From a virus: 64,000 bases of DNA. Both the position numbers and the translations under genes were made by a program. Under the pieces are notes generated by a model. It had not been told where the DNA came from. It saw nothing but the letters and a program-made list of their open reading frames with translations, and made no database searches. The stretch covers positions 62,001 to 126,000 of the IMG/VR virus record IMGVR_UViG_3300010334_000030; one strand, 5' to 3'. This document shows, one piece after another, positions 56,236 through 64,000 of the stretch (its first letter is position 1; each line of letters starts with the position of its first letter).

Positions 56236-57139
56236 ATCTTTTAGCTATTGTTATTTTAGATCTAAGATCTCTGATCTCAGACATGTATTTTTCTCTAATT
56301 TCTTTTATCCTTTTGGCGGCATAATTTCTTTTAGCGACATCGTCAGGATTCTTATCAATCTCAGTGTTTAGAAGATCTCTTTCCATATCTAGAGCGACAT
56401 ATTTATCATCTCTTTCATTAATAAGAAAAGAAACTAACTTCTTAGCAACGTCGCGAGGGAATCCCTTTACGGCTTCTGCAAATTCAACCACAGATAGTTT
56501 AGTTAGCATTTCAAATCTAACATCAGGGGTTCCTATTTCGTCAAAATCCATAGGAACTCTAGAAATCCTAGGGGATCTTTCCGGTGATCTCATTGATAAG
56601 AAATCTCCATATTCTTCTTTGAACTCTTTGTCCTTCTCTCTTGATTGGACTATTGCCCTTTTGTATTTAGAATATAAATCTTTCGATAAATCCTCATCAG
56701 CCAGCATCTTAGCTCTTCTGTACATCTCCTCAGAAACTTCTGAATCTATTCTTGATTTATTTACTTCCCAGTAATCTTGAAGCCTTTTATTCTCACCTAT
56801 AATTCTTTTAACCTTTAAAAAAATCTCGTCAGTTTTAGCCTTATGAGCTTTAGTTGCTGCAGGTAATATAGATTGATTACGATCTATCATACGCTCAATC
56901 CTTTTTATCTCTGCAGGATCACTCGAAGTTTGTCCTCTCTGTAATGAAAGTTTATCTATTTCAGTTTTAACTTCGTCCCACTCGTCAACATATCTTAATT
57001 CAGCAGTTTTATATTCGCCTAATAATGTATCAATCTTTTGAATATGACCTCCGAAAGCTGAGCTTATCCAATTCTTCAGACGATCCGTCATTGATGACTC
57101 GTTTAATGCACTCCAATCTTTAAATTTCAACAAAGACAT
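56228..57139 (-). CDS. Coiled-coil head-region protein with LNE leader
   Basis: A 303-residue, Lys/Glu/Arg-rich, strongly helical protein with long heptad stretches. The leader MSLLKFKDWSALNE (LNE at 12-14) is followed by SS. It is probably a core/scaffold or internal head protein; no family was recognised. The start overlaps the upstream stop by 1 nt (TAATG) and the 3' end overlaps the next gene by 8 nt, so the three genes are tightly coupled. Confidence 0.62.
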   Translation of the reverse strand: MSLLKFKDWSALNESSMTDRLKNWISSAFGGHIQKIDTLLGEYKTAELRYVDEWDEVKTEIDKLSLQRGQTSSDPAEIKRIERMIDRNQSILPAATKAHKAKTDEIFLKVKRIIGENKRLQDYWEVNKSRIDSEVSEEMYRRAKMLADEDLSKDLYSKYKRAIVQSREKDKEFKEEYGDFLSMRSPERSPRISRVPMDFDEIGTPDVRFEMLTKLSVVEFAEAVKGFPRDVAKKLVSFLINERDDKYVALDMERDLLNTEIDKNPDDVAKRNYAAKRIKEIREKYMSEIRDLRSKITIAKRYA

Positions 57140-58281
57140 TATTTAGTTATTTTTTTGATTGCATTTTTAAGCTTGTCTACTTCAACTTCTCCAGTTCCGT
57201 CCTTTAGGTTCTTAGCAAACAGGGAAGTTATAATTTTTTTAGTTCCAGTATTAGCATCTTGTCCGTCTATTACTGAGTAGTTGATCATATCTATAATATT
57301 AGAAAATCCACTACCAGATAGCTTAGATTTTATTTCATCAGGATTACTACCTAAAGATTTAAAAGCACTCAAAAGATTAGTTTTAGAATCTAAAGTTGAA
57401 GCTAATTCAAGAAGTTGAATTTTTGTATTATTAACAAATCCAACCGATGCTTTTCCTTTAGAGCTTAACTTCTTTTCTAGAGCTTTTAGTACAGTTTCCA
57501 TCTCTGACTTTATATCTATTATCTCTTTAGCTAGCTCATTTTTTCTCTTTATAAGATCAGATGATTTCTTAGAAGATATTTTCTTTTTCTCCTCTTGCGC
57601 ATCAACCCTTTCGACAGGTTTTATATTTTTTTCTTCCTCTGCACTATCTTCAATATCATCTTCAAGCTCTTTAATCTTCTCTGCAGCTTCACGTTTAGCT
57701 TTTAGTATTTTCTCCTCGTATTTTTTATTCTCCGAAGAGCTTGATCTTTCCTTAGCTATTTTGTATTCATTTTTAGCTATAGCTATTTCATCCTCCGCGC
57801 GTCCTGCTTCGTAATACTCCTTTCTTCTAGGACTGTTTGCAACCAGCTTAGAAATATGTTCTAAACATTTTTTAATCTTCAATTTTTGAGATTTTAAATA
57901 GGTTTCTAGCTCTTTAATTTTGGAATCCCGGTCTTTTGTTAGCGCTAACATTTTTTGTCTATCGTTAGATCTTGACAGTAAACTTATCTGGTCCTGAATA
58001 TCATCAATCTCATTTTCAAGATTTGCTCTTTGTTCAATCACATCTATTTCAAGATCAACTAGTATTTTTCTAGTATCATCGATCATCCCAGTTCTAGATA
58101 AAGGACCTAAAAAAAACTTGGAAGCTGAATTTTTAATTCTATCCATTAAAGCACCTTCGTTTACGGTGTAATAAGGGTCTGCTCTTTCAAGTTCAGAAAA
58201 CCCCCTTATTAAATCGGAATCAACAGATTCTAAAAGTGAATCATATTTTTTGAATTCGTTAAATGATGGAATATTTTTCAT
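57139..58281 (-). CDS. Coiled-coil head-region protein, probable core/internal protein
   Basis: A 380-residue, very Lys/Glu/Ser-rich protein with nearly continuous coiled coil from about 70 to 280. The leader contains LLE at 16-18 and VNE at 40-42, the latter followed by GALMDRIKN, a plausible cleavage site. It is the first gene after the capsid terminator and has its own GATATATA box 28 nt upstream, as for a late unit encoding abundant head proteins. No family was recognised. Confidence 0.62.
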   Translation of the reverse strand: MKNIPSFNEFKKYDSLLESVDSDLIRGFSELERADPYYTVNEGALMDRIKNSASKFFLGPLSRTGMIDDTRKILVDLEIDVIEQRANLENEIDDIQDQISLLSRSNDRQKMLALTKDRDSKIKELETYLKSQKLKIKKCLEHISKLVANSPRRKEYYEAGRAEDEIAIAKNEYKIAKERSSSSENKKYEEKILKAKREAAEKIKELEDDIEDSAEEEKNIKPVERVDAQEEKKKISSKKSSDLIKRKNELAKEIIDIKSEMETVLKALEKKLSSKGKASVGFVNNTKIQLLELASTLDSKTNLLSAFKSLGSNPDEIKSKLSGSGFSNIIDMINYSVIDGQDANTGTKKIITSLFAKNLKDGTGEVEVDKLKNAIKKITK

Positions 58282-58309
58282 ATTACTACACGAGTCTAAT
58301 TTTACTTAG

Positions 58310-58317
58310 TATATATC
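58310..58317 (-). promoter_or_regulatory. GATATATA late-promoter-like box
   Basis: Exact minus-strand GATATATA, 28 nt upstream of the start at 58281, between the capsid terminator and the coiled-coil gene. Confidence 0.56.
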
Positions 58318-58372
58318 CTTTTCAGTTTCGGTATCTTAATGTTAAAGAGGAAAATGTAAGCATGGGGCAAAT

Positions 58373-58402
58373 AAAAAACCCTAAGGCAACTTAGGGTTTT
58401 TT
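58373..58402 (-). terminator. Rho-independent terminator of the capsid gene
   Basis: Long stem AAAAAACCCTAAG / CTTAGGGTTTTTT (58373-58385 and 58390-58402) with a 4-nt loop; on the minus strand the U-run is part of the stem. It lies 18 nt after the capsid stop. Confidence 0.9.
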
Positions 58403-58420
58403 GTATGTTTAGTTTAATGA

Positions 58421-60199
58421 TTAAACTATACCACCTGATGGGATGTTTACGAAGAATGTAATATACATTGTTTCAGGTAAGAAACCAGCTTCAACTAGAG
58501 CGTATCTAGATTTAACTGCGATCTTAGGAGACATTGTACCTTCAGAGATAGTCTGAATTGATTCAGCCATCATGTAAGGCATAAACTTAAGACCTGGTTC
58601 GTCATCACCACCTTTTCTACCAACTAGGATTCTAGTATCGGCGTAGTTCATGTTCTGATCTACGTAAACAGTCATACCAGCAAGAGAACCTACAGGGTAT
58701 AATGTACCGTTATTTTGAGTCAAAGTGTTAGAGAATGGAGCGAATGTGAACTGGCTAATGTCTTGCAAAGCAGAAGCGATTTGAGAGTTAGTAACGATGA
58801 AGTTAGCAGGTCCTCTTCTACCTCTGTTAGCAACTACGTTAGCAGCAGCAAGGATTCTAGAGAATAATCTTCTTTGTAAAGTTGATTGGTTCTCAAAGTT
58901 GTTAGTCGCGATTTGACCAGGAACTGCTAAGGTAACACCAGAGTCATCTTTACCTACGTAAGCAGCTGTGTTAGCAGCAGCTGAAGTAGACAAGTTCAAG
59001 TTCAAGTTTTGTCCATCAACGTTGTTGAATTGTACGTGGTTTGACCAACCTAAAGCGAATGCTCTAGAAAGGATGTGCTTGTTAATAGCTTGAGAAACCT
59101 CGTTAACAAGAGCGTTTTCAATCATTGAAATCACATCGATACCGAATTGCTTATTCAAATCTTGGATTTGCTCAGTTGTAACAGAAGCAGCAACTTGGAA
59201 AGTCTCAGCTTCTACGAACTTAGTGAAAGTAGAAAGACCCATTGAGTTGTAGTATGTAGATTCTCCAACCGCTCTTAACATTGGGTTGTAAGTCTTAGTA
59301 CCATCAACATATGGTCCTTGTAAAGCATTGTCATTGTTGAAACCAGCACCAGAGAAACCTTGGATATGATCTTCAAGAGCTTTAACCAATGAAGCTGTAC
59401 TTGCAACAGTTGCAGTTGCAAGAGGAGCAGTAAGTGAAGCAGCAGCAGTTGCAGCAGCAGTAGCGCTATAAGGAGAAGCTACAACTTTAATGTAAGCAGC
59501 AGTTGTAGTTTGAACTATACTAGCAACGTTATATCCATTAGTAATGTCCAAGATACTGAAGATTGGACTTCCGTCTATTCTTGAAAGACCAACAAATGCA
59601 GCACTAATGTATGCAGAAGCTGTACCAATTACGTAAGTGATACTGCTTGAGTTTGCAGCAGAAGGAATGCTAAATGTTCCTGATGTAGCACCTACAGTAC
59701 CAGTAGCGCCGTAAGCAGCAAATTTAATCATTGCAGGAGCATCAGCTAAATCTGCACCAGCAGAAGCTGAAGTAGCACCAGAGATTTTACCACCAGCATA
59801 TACGTAGTCTAAGTAAGACAAGATACCAGTAGGACCAGACATTGGGATAACAGGAACGATATCAAAACCAACAGTCTTCGCAGCTACTTGAATAGCTAAA
59901 GGAAGTAATGAAGGGAATTTATCGCCTGAACCTTGATATCCAGTGTTGTAGAAGTTAGCATTAGCACTCGTACCAAAAGTAGTGTTACCGTAGCTAGCAC
60001 CTGGGAATAAAGGAGCTTGTACAGCACCCATACCGTTTACTACACCTAAAGTGTTGTAAGCACCAGCAGATTCGTTTAATGAATGGTAGTGACAATATTT
60101 AGTCAGCCATCCTTTTTTGCTTTCATCTGTAATACCTGCTTTGCTCTCGATTAGAGGCGCCCAAGTACTATAGATTTCTTGTTCGTTAATCAATTTCAT
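58421..60199 (-). CDS. gp23: Major capsid protein, gp23-like
   Basis: A 592-residue protein (T4 gp23 is 521). The C-terminal quarter carries the gp23-like run GRRGPANFIVTNSQIASALQ, then MTVYVDQNMNYADTRILVGRKG, and MSPKIAVKSRYAL near the end. The N-terminal leader (1-43) ends with SLNE (LNE at 41-43) before SAGAYN and is probably removed by the prohead protease, like the leader of T4 gp23. It directly follows the protease/scaffold gene (24 nt) as in T4. Ala/Ser/Thr-rich segments around residues 160-270 are larger than in T4 and may be an inserted surface region. Synonymous choices look more C-ending than in its neighbours, fitting a very highly expressed gene. Confidence 0.93.
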   Translation of the reverse strand: MKLINEQEIYSTWAPLIESKAGITDESKKGWLTKYCHYHSLNESAGAYNTLGVVNGMGAVQAPLFPGASYGNTTFGTSANANFYNTGYQGSGDKFPSLLPLAIQVAAKTVGFDIVPVIPMSGPTGILSYLDYVYAGGKISGATSASAGADLADAPAMIKFAAYGATGTVGATSGTFSIPSAANSSSITYVIGTASAYISAAFVGLSRIDGSPIFSILDITNGYNVASIVQTTTAAYIKVVASPYSATAAATAAASLTAPLATATVASTASLVKALEDHIQGFSGAGFNNDNALQGPYVDGTKTYNPMLRAVGESTYYNSMGLSTFTKFVEAETFQVAASVTTEQIQDLNKQFGIDVISMIENALVNEVSQAINKHILSRAFALGWSNHVQFNNVDGQNLNLNLSTSAAANTAAYVGKDDSGVTLAVPGQIATNNFENQSTLQRRLFSRILAAANVVANRGRRGPANFIVTNSQIASALQDISQFTFAPFSNTLTQNNGTLYPVGSLAGMTVYVDQNMNYADTRILVGRKGGDDEPGLKFMPYMMAESIQTISEGTMSPKIAVKSRYALVEAGFLPETMYITFFVNIPSGGIV

Positions 60200-60223
60200 G
60201 ATTTGTGTTTATTATTTTTGTTT

Positions 60224-62218
60224 TTATCTGTTTGTAAACTTTTTCTCTAAAGCAGAAGCTATGTAACTCATATAATCTGATGAGTAAGCTTGAGCTGCTT
60301 GAGATTGGTTGTTTGAAACCTCTTCGCTTTCTTGAAGCTTCTGAAGACCTACTGGGCTAGTTCCAAGTTGACGTGTTGACCAGAAATTTTTGATCTGGTA
60401 TGGGGTATCTAATCTATAGAAGTTAGACTGAGCAACAATTGATTGCTTGTGTCCTTCTGATAGTGATTCCCAAACCTGAGCATACTCTTCAGGCATTTCA
60501 TCAATAAATTTGAAACCTGTTTCATGTAAGTTCTCCTCTGATTCATTAAGCATTTGTTCTGCCTTTTGTTTGTTGGCGTTTTTAGCTAATCTATTAGCTG
60601 CTTCGTTTATATTCTCCTCAGTTTTTTTGGTTTGAACTGATTCAATTAGAGAGTCGATTTTTGATGAGATATCATCGTAGCTTCCTGCAAATCCAGATTC
60701 GTTAAGATCTGATTCAACTGTAAATTCTACGCTTTCTCTTAAGTTAGTTTGGTTGCTGTAAGGATTTCCCTTCTGTACTGATTCTGCAATATACTCACTG
60801 TAAGAAATTGATCTACTAAGTTTTTCTGCTAAGTACTCAGAATAATCTATGCCCTTATTTAGATTTTCTGCTAAATAGTCAGTATATTCAATACCTCTGT
60901 TTAGATTTTCTGCAACATACTCAGTATATTCAATGCCGTCATTTAATTTTTCGGCTAGGTACTCAGTATAAGCAACACCTTTATTTAGATTTTCTCCAAG
61001 ATACTCAGAATAAGAAATGTTATTATCAACATTCTCAGCTAAGTACTCAGAATATTGGATGTTTTGATCCAACTTCTCAGCTAAATACTTAGAGTACTCG
61101 ATATTATTATCTACGCTTTCTGCAACATATTCTGTGTAAGAGATTGACTTATCAACGTTCTCAGCTAAATACTTAGAATATGAAATTGACTTGTCAACGT
61201 TCTCAGCTAGGTATCTAGAATATGAAATTGACTTATCCAAATTCTCAGCTAAATATTTGCTATAAGTGATGCTATTGTCAAGATTCTCTGACAAATATTC
61301 GCCATACTTAATAGCGTTTTCTAAATTTTCAGCTAGGTAATCTGAATATTTTTCAAGTTTAGCAACTCTTTCTTCCAATTCGTAAGAATCGTTAGTGGGT
61401 TGTTTTTGTTCTTTTAAGTCTGCAATGACTGACTTCATAGAATCCATTTCTTTTTTCAAGAAAACTGAATACTTATTTAGCTCGTCTGCGGTAACAAATT
61501 CATTGTTCTCCATAAGGGCTTTCTTATTTTTATTATCCGTTTTGTTTATGATATTGTAAAATTCCTCATTATCAACTTTATATATCTTTAATGAAGATTC
61601 ATTTTCTAGACCTAGAGATTCATTTATACACTCAAGATCATTAGTTATGCTATTAGACTGGAAACTCTTAAATTCCTCTGAGCTAAACCCTGCGCTCTCG
61701 TACACTCTATCAAGCTGTGCATTTTGAAATCCAGGATCAGCAACTAGGTCATATGTGAAAATCTTTTTAATTTGAACCTTTTTGTCGTTACCAACTGAAC
61801 CTGCTGCTCTAGACGATATAGATAAAGGAATACCTGCATCCACAATTTTTTTTGCTACTTCTCCTGCTGGGGTATCTAAAAGTTTAACTTTAATTCTTAA
61901 AGTTTTGTCACCCTTATTATGAATTAAATCTGTAACAAGGTGAGAAATATTTTTAAGAGAAACATCAAATTTTTCAGGATGATCCAATTCACCAACTAAT
62001 CTTTTTTGATCTATCTTCTCTTTTAAATACTCAAGATGGGGAAGATACTCTTTTTCCTCGTATATTCTGTGGTTGTTGTTTTCTTTACCAAAAACCGCTG
62101 CAATACCCTCTAAAAGATATTCATTATCAGAAGACTTCTTTGACTCGAGAACAAAATCCTGCTTATCCAGGATAAACACCATTTGCTCAGTTAATAAATT
62201 ATCTTTCAATCTCGGCAT
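60224..62218 (-). CDS. gp21: Prohead protease fused to a repetitive scaffold domain (gp21-like plus core)
   Basis: A 664-residue protein. Residues 33-170 match gp21-type prohead proteases: RLVGELDHPE with H80, ISHLVTDLI, then PLSISSRAAGS with S135/S136, the probable nucleophile region, and YDLVADPGFQNA. T4 gp21 is about 210 residues, so this is three times longer. Residues about 230-290 are charged helix. Residues 291-486 are 14 repeats of 14 residues (YSEYLAENLDKSIS type). The tail has several LNE/INE sites. The repeats may be the internal scaffold, destroyed by the protease part after shell assembly. The capsid gene is 24 nt downstream. Confidence 0.88.
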   Translation of the reverse strand: MPRLKDNLLTEQMVFILDKQDFVLESKKSSDNEYLLEGIAAVFGKENNNHRIYEEKEYLPHLEYLKEKIDQKRLVGELDHPEKFDVSLKNISHLVTDLIHNKGDKTLRIKVKLLDTPAGEVAKKIVDAGIPLSISSRAAGSVGNDKKVQIKKIFTYDLVADPGFQNAQLDRVYESAGFSSEEFKSFQSNSITNDLECINESLGLENESSLKIYKVDNEEFYNIINKTDNKNKKALMENNEFVTADELNKYSVFLKKEMDSMKSVIADLKEQKQPTNDSYELEERVAKLEKYSDYLAENLENAIKYGEYLSENLDNSITYSKYLAENLDKSISYSRYLAENVDKSISYSKYLAENVDKSISYTEYVAESVDNNIEYSKYLAEKLDQNIQYSEYLAENVDNNISYSEYLGENLNKGVAYTEYLAEKLNDGIEYTEYVAENLNRGIEYTDYLAENLNKGIDYSEYLAEKLSRSISYSEYIAESVQKGNPYSNQTNLRESVEFTVESDLNESGFAGSYDDISSKIDSLIESVQTKKTEENINEAANRLAKNANKQKAEQMLNESEENLHETGFKFIDEMPEEYAQVWESLSEGHKQSIVAQSNFYRLDTPYQIKNFWSTRQLGTSPVGLQKLQESEEVSNNQSQAAQAYSSDYMSYIASALEKKFTNR
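60761..61348 (-). repeat. 14-residue coiled-coil coding repeat, 14 copies (42 bp unit)
   Basis: Fourteen contiguous copies encode Y-S/T-x-Y-L-A-E-N/K-L/V-D/N-x-x-I-x. The unit equals two heptads, so a long regular coiled coil is expected. Ten of the 14 copies contain LAE, fitting the T4 prohead-protease (L/I)xE rule. Confidence 0.93.
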
Positions 62219-62244
62219 ATTATTAAGAATTTTTCTCTATTTAT

Positions 62245-62252
62245 TATATATC
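62245..62252 (-). promoter_or_regulatory. GATATATA late-promoter-like box for protease/capsid unit
   Basis: Exact minus-strand GATATATA, 26 nt upstream of the protease/scaffold start, in the 61-nt gap after the upstream partial gene. Confidence 0.58.
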
Positions 62253-62279
62253 AATCGTTGATTTGATTTTTCTGATATT

Positions 62280-64000
62280 TTACCCAATTTTTATTCTATC
62301 TTTAACTTCTTCTATGAATTTTTTGGCTATTTTGAAAGATTCACCGTCCTTTGATTTAAATCTCACCTTTTTATCCAAAAAATCAGCATAACCATTTCTG
62401 AGTTTAACCTCTACAACATTTCCTGCGCTATCATATATCTCCTTGGCAGAAGTTATATATTTCCAATTGGATATACCTAAAATGTTCTTTTCCTGATTAG
62501 TTAAAAATCTATCGATAATACTAACCCCATTTGGAACAGGGTTGTCAACTATAGTGGTGTCATCCTTTGTTGTCTTGATAGAAATGTCCCTTATGTTGGC
62601 CTTTACTGGCTCCCCTACATAATCTGGTGCTTTCTTCGGATTCTCCACTTTAGTAATATCTTTGGTAGTATCTTTAGTAATATCTTTGGTAATATCTTTG
62701 GTAGTATCTTTGGTAGGATCAACAGATTTTTCTTCAGGTCCCTTATCAGAATTTTGGTCTTGCTTGTTTGAATCATCTTCCTGTCTATATTCATAGATAC
62801 CAACTCTACAGTCATCAAGACGCTCGTCAGTGTTTATCGAGATCTCCACTTCACTTCCGTCACGAAGTCTATATGATTCACCGCCTATAAAAAAATGTTC
62901 AAATAATCCTAGTCCGTACCCCTTCTTTCCTCTTAGATCTGGATTTGCATACTCCTTGTTTGTTATATTGTAAACTGCAACAATAGCAGGACTACTTTTT
63001 TGTTCGGGTGTTAGCTCTATAACATCACCAGAATCTTCATTCTCATTTTCTAGGATCCCCTTGACTTTATCATGGAAATCGTTAAACTTCAATATTCCTT
63101 TACCTTCAAAAACCTGATTTATTTTTTCAGTGTAAAGGCTTTCATTTTTCATGTCTCCCCCGCCAACTTCAGCTATACCAAATACCACTTTAAGTTGCTC
63201 CTGTGTTAATTTAGAAAGCGTATCTGAACTAACTTTTTTACCTGTCACGTTCATGACATTGCCATCCAGATCCTTAAAATTAAAAGAGAATTCTTCTGGT
63301 GCATCAGGATCCGCTTTAAGTATCATATCCTCGGCAGAAGAGTAAGCTGACATAAGCTCCTGCCATCCACAATATCCATAGAAAAGAGAAGGGGATTGTG
63401 CTCCTGATATAATTCCATCAAAAAAAGCTCCCTGAGGTTTAAGATCATCGTTATCGAAAAAACCATGCTTAACATTGGTTGATTTAGGGAATGCCAGGAG
63501 GAGTGCATCATGTTGAGCTAGCTGTTTTGTCCAGGATTCAGAGTGGATTTGTGTTACTATAAAAAGAGATCCGTCGCTACCCTCCTTTATTTTTACCATC
63601 TCCATCGTGGTTCTTTTCTCTGTGTTTAAAAACACATCAAGTAAAATCTTCCATCCACTAGCTGTACCTTGGCTGTAACAAATAGTTATTGGATTACCTA
63701 TATCAATTTGACTTGGGATGAAAGTGTTATGCATCCCAGGGGTAGACTTAACCTCATTGTATCTTGGGGCTTGATTGTTCGCCAGCCAGACCCAAGTTGA
63801 TGCAATAACATCAAGACCTAATAGGACCTCACCAATTCCGCAAGCCATACTTGCTCCCCCTGCTGATACCAAACCTACAGTTTTCTCAACACCCCCAACA
63901 ACCTCTGATGCTGAAAGAGCATATCTTGCAGCACGAGCACTTTCAGATCCTACCTTAAAAGCCCATTTAGCTCCTGTAAAGAAATTTTTAAGTTTTTCAA
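62280..64000 (-). CDS. Unknown head-region protein, N-terminus beyond the right edge
   Basis: The frame is open to the right edge, so the gene is partial: at least 573 residues, with the start outside the window. An in-frame TTG at 63870-63872 is not the start, since protein-like sequence continues upstream of it (EKLKNFFTGAKWAFKVGSES). A hydrophobic segment lies downstream of that TTG (GASMACGIGEVLLGLDVIA). The middle is acidic. A TKD(T/I) repeat then precedes a basic C-terminal domain (WKYITSAKEIYDSAGNVVEV). No family was recognised. It lies directly upstream of the protease gene, where T4 has portal and core genes, but it does not look like a portal. Confidence 0.62.
   Translation of the reverse strand, partial: EKLKNFFTGAKWAFKVGSESARAARYALSASEVVGGVEKTVGLVSAGGASMACGIGEVLLGLDVIASTWVWLANNQAPRYNEVKSTPGMHNTFIPSQIDIGNPITICYSQGTASGWKILLDVFLNTEKRTTMEMVKIKEGSDGSLFIVTQIHSESWTKQLAQHDALLLAFPKSTNVKHGFFDNDDLKPQGAFFDGIISGAQSPSLFYGYCGWQELMSAYSSAEDMILKADPDAPEEFSFNFKDLDGNVMNVTGKKVSSDTLSKLTQEQLKVVFGIAEVGGGDMKNESLYTEKINQVFEGKGILKFNDFHDKVKGILENENEDSGDVIELTPEQKSSPAIVAVYNITNKEYANPDLRGKKGYGLGLFEHFFIGGESYRLRDGSEVEISINTDERLDDCRVGIYEYRQEDDSNKQDQNSDKGPEEKSVDPTKDTTKDITKDITKDTTKDITKVENPKKAPDYVGEPVKANIRDISIKTTKDDTTIVDNPVPNGVSIIDRFLTNQEKNILGISNWKYITSAKEIYDSAGNVVEVKLRNGYADFLDKKVRFKSKDGESFKIAKKFIEEVKDRIKIG
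62649..62714 (-). repeat. 12-bp coding repeat (TKDI/TKDT)
   Basis: About five and a half in-frame copies of a 12-bp unit encode a Thr-Lys-Asp-Ile/Thr linker inside the partial protein. The unit length preserves the frame, so changes in copy number would only change linker length. Confidence 0.85.

Noticed and set aside
56000-56774. Two plus-strand frames (123 and 136 residues)
   Set aside because: They lie opposite well-supported coiled-coil genes with overlapping starts and stops; no features of their own.
61579-61586. GATATATA on the minus strand inside the protease/scaffold gene
   Set aside because: It encodes residues in a conserved-looking segment and no gene starts 17-50 nt downstream; treated as a chance copy.

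Overview
This window is virion-structure DNA from a large T4-type myovirus that most likely infects a member of the Bacteroidota. The phage call rests on a T4-like series of head and baseplate genes: a gp21-type prohead protease, a gp23-type capsid protein, the baseplate hub and tube-cap genes, a gp5-type spike, gp25 and gp6. The host call is an inference. The DNA is AT-rich, start codons are preceded by A-rich leaders rather than GGAGG-type ribosome sites, one adhesin carries the Reg_prop propeller motif common in Bacteroidota sensors, and one upstream region has a TAnnTTTG-type box. Nearly everything is on the minus strand, so transcription runs from high to low coordinates. No tRNA, CRISPR array, insertion sequence, integrase, terminase, portal, sheath or tube gene was recognised.

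Head region (about 44-64 kb). A partial gene runs off the right edge. It is followed by a fused prohead protease/scaffold with a 14 x 14-residue repeat and by the capsid gene with its own terminator. A long set of small, charged, coiled-coil or basic proteins follows. Many begin with a short leader ending in [LIV]NE or [LI]xE. This resembles the capsid-targeting sequence of T4 internal proteins and the T4 protease cleavage rule, so the block is read as head-packaged, possibly injected cargo. It includes three tandem paralogues with acidic leaders and basic bodies (51044-53452). An asparagine synthetase plus a P-loop kinase sit inside this block behind a different, host-like promoter box. A Nudix protein and several unknown small genes follow.

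Hub and baseplate region (about 22-43.5 kb). In order of transcription there is a tube-cap protein (gp48/gp54-like), a LysM/gp53-like protein, a gp27/VgrG-like hub, and a 1981-residue protein with 58 copies of a 23-residue Y/P/G-rich repeat. Next come the gp5-like spike, an S1-domain RNA-binding protein overlapping an amidoligase-like enzyme, a connector-like protein, gp25, gp6 and a very large protein in the gp7 position.

Adhesin region (1-22 kb). Seven long, Ser/Asn/Gly/Thr-rich proteins are probably tail fibres and baseplate-peripheral adhesins. They include two collagen-like paralogues, one protein with a chitin-binding-type motif and one with a regulator-type propeller. A phoH gene lies among them on the opposite strand.

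Regulation. The octamer GATATATA occurs 17-44 nt upstream of nine minus-strand start codons, and close variants precede both plus-strand genes. It looks like the late promoter -10 element of this phage. Four strong hairpin terminators mark transcription-unit ends.
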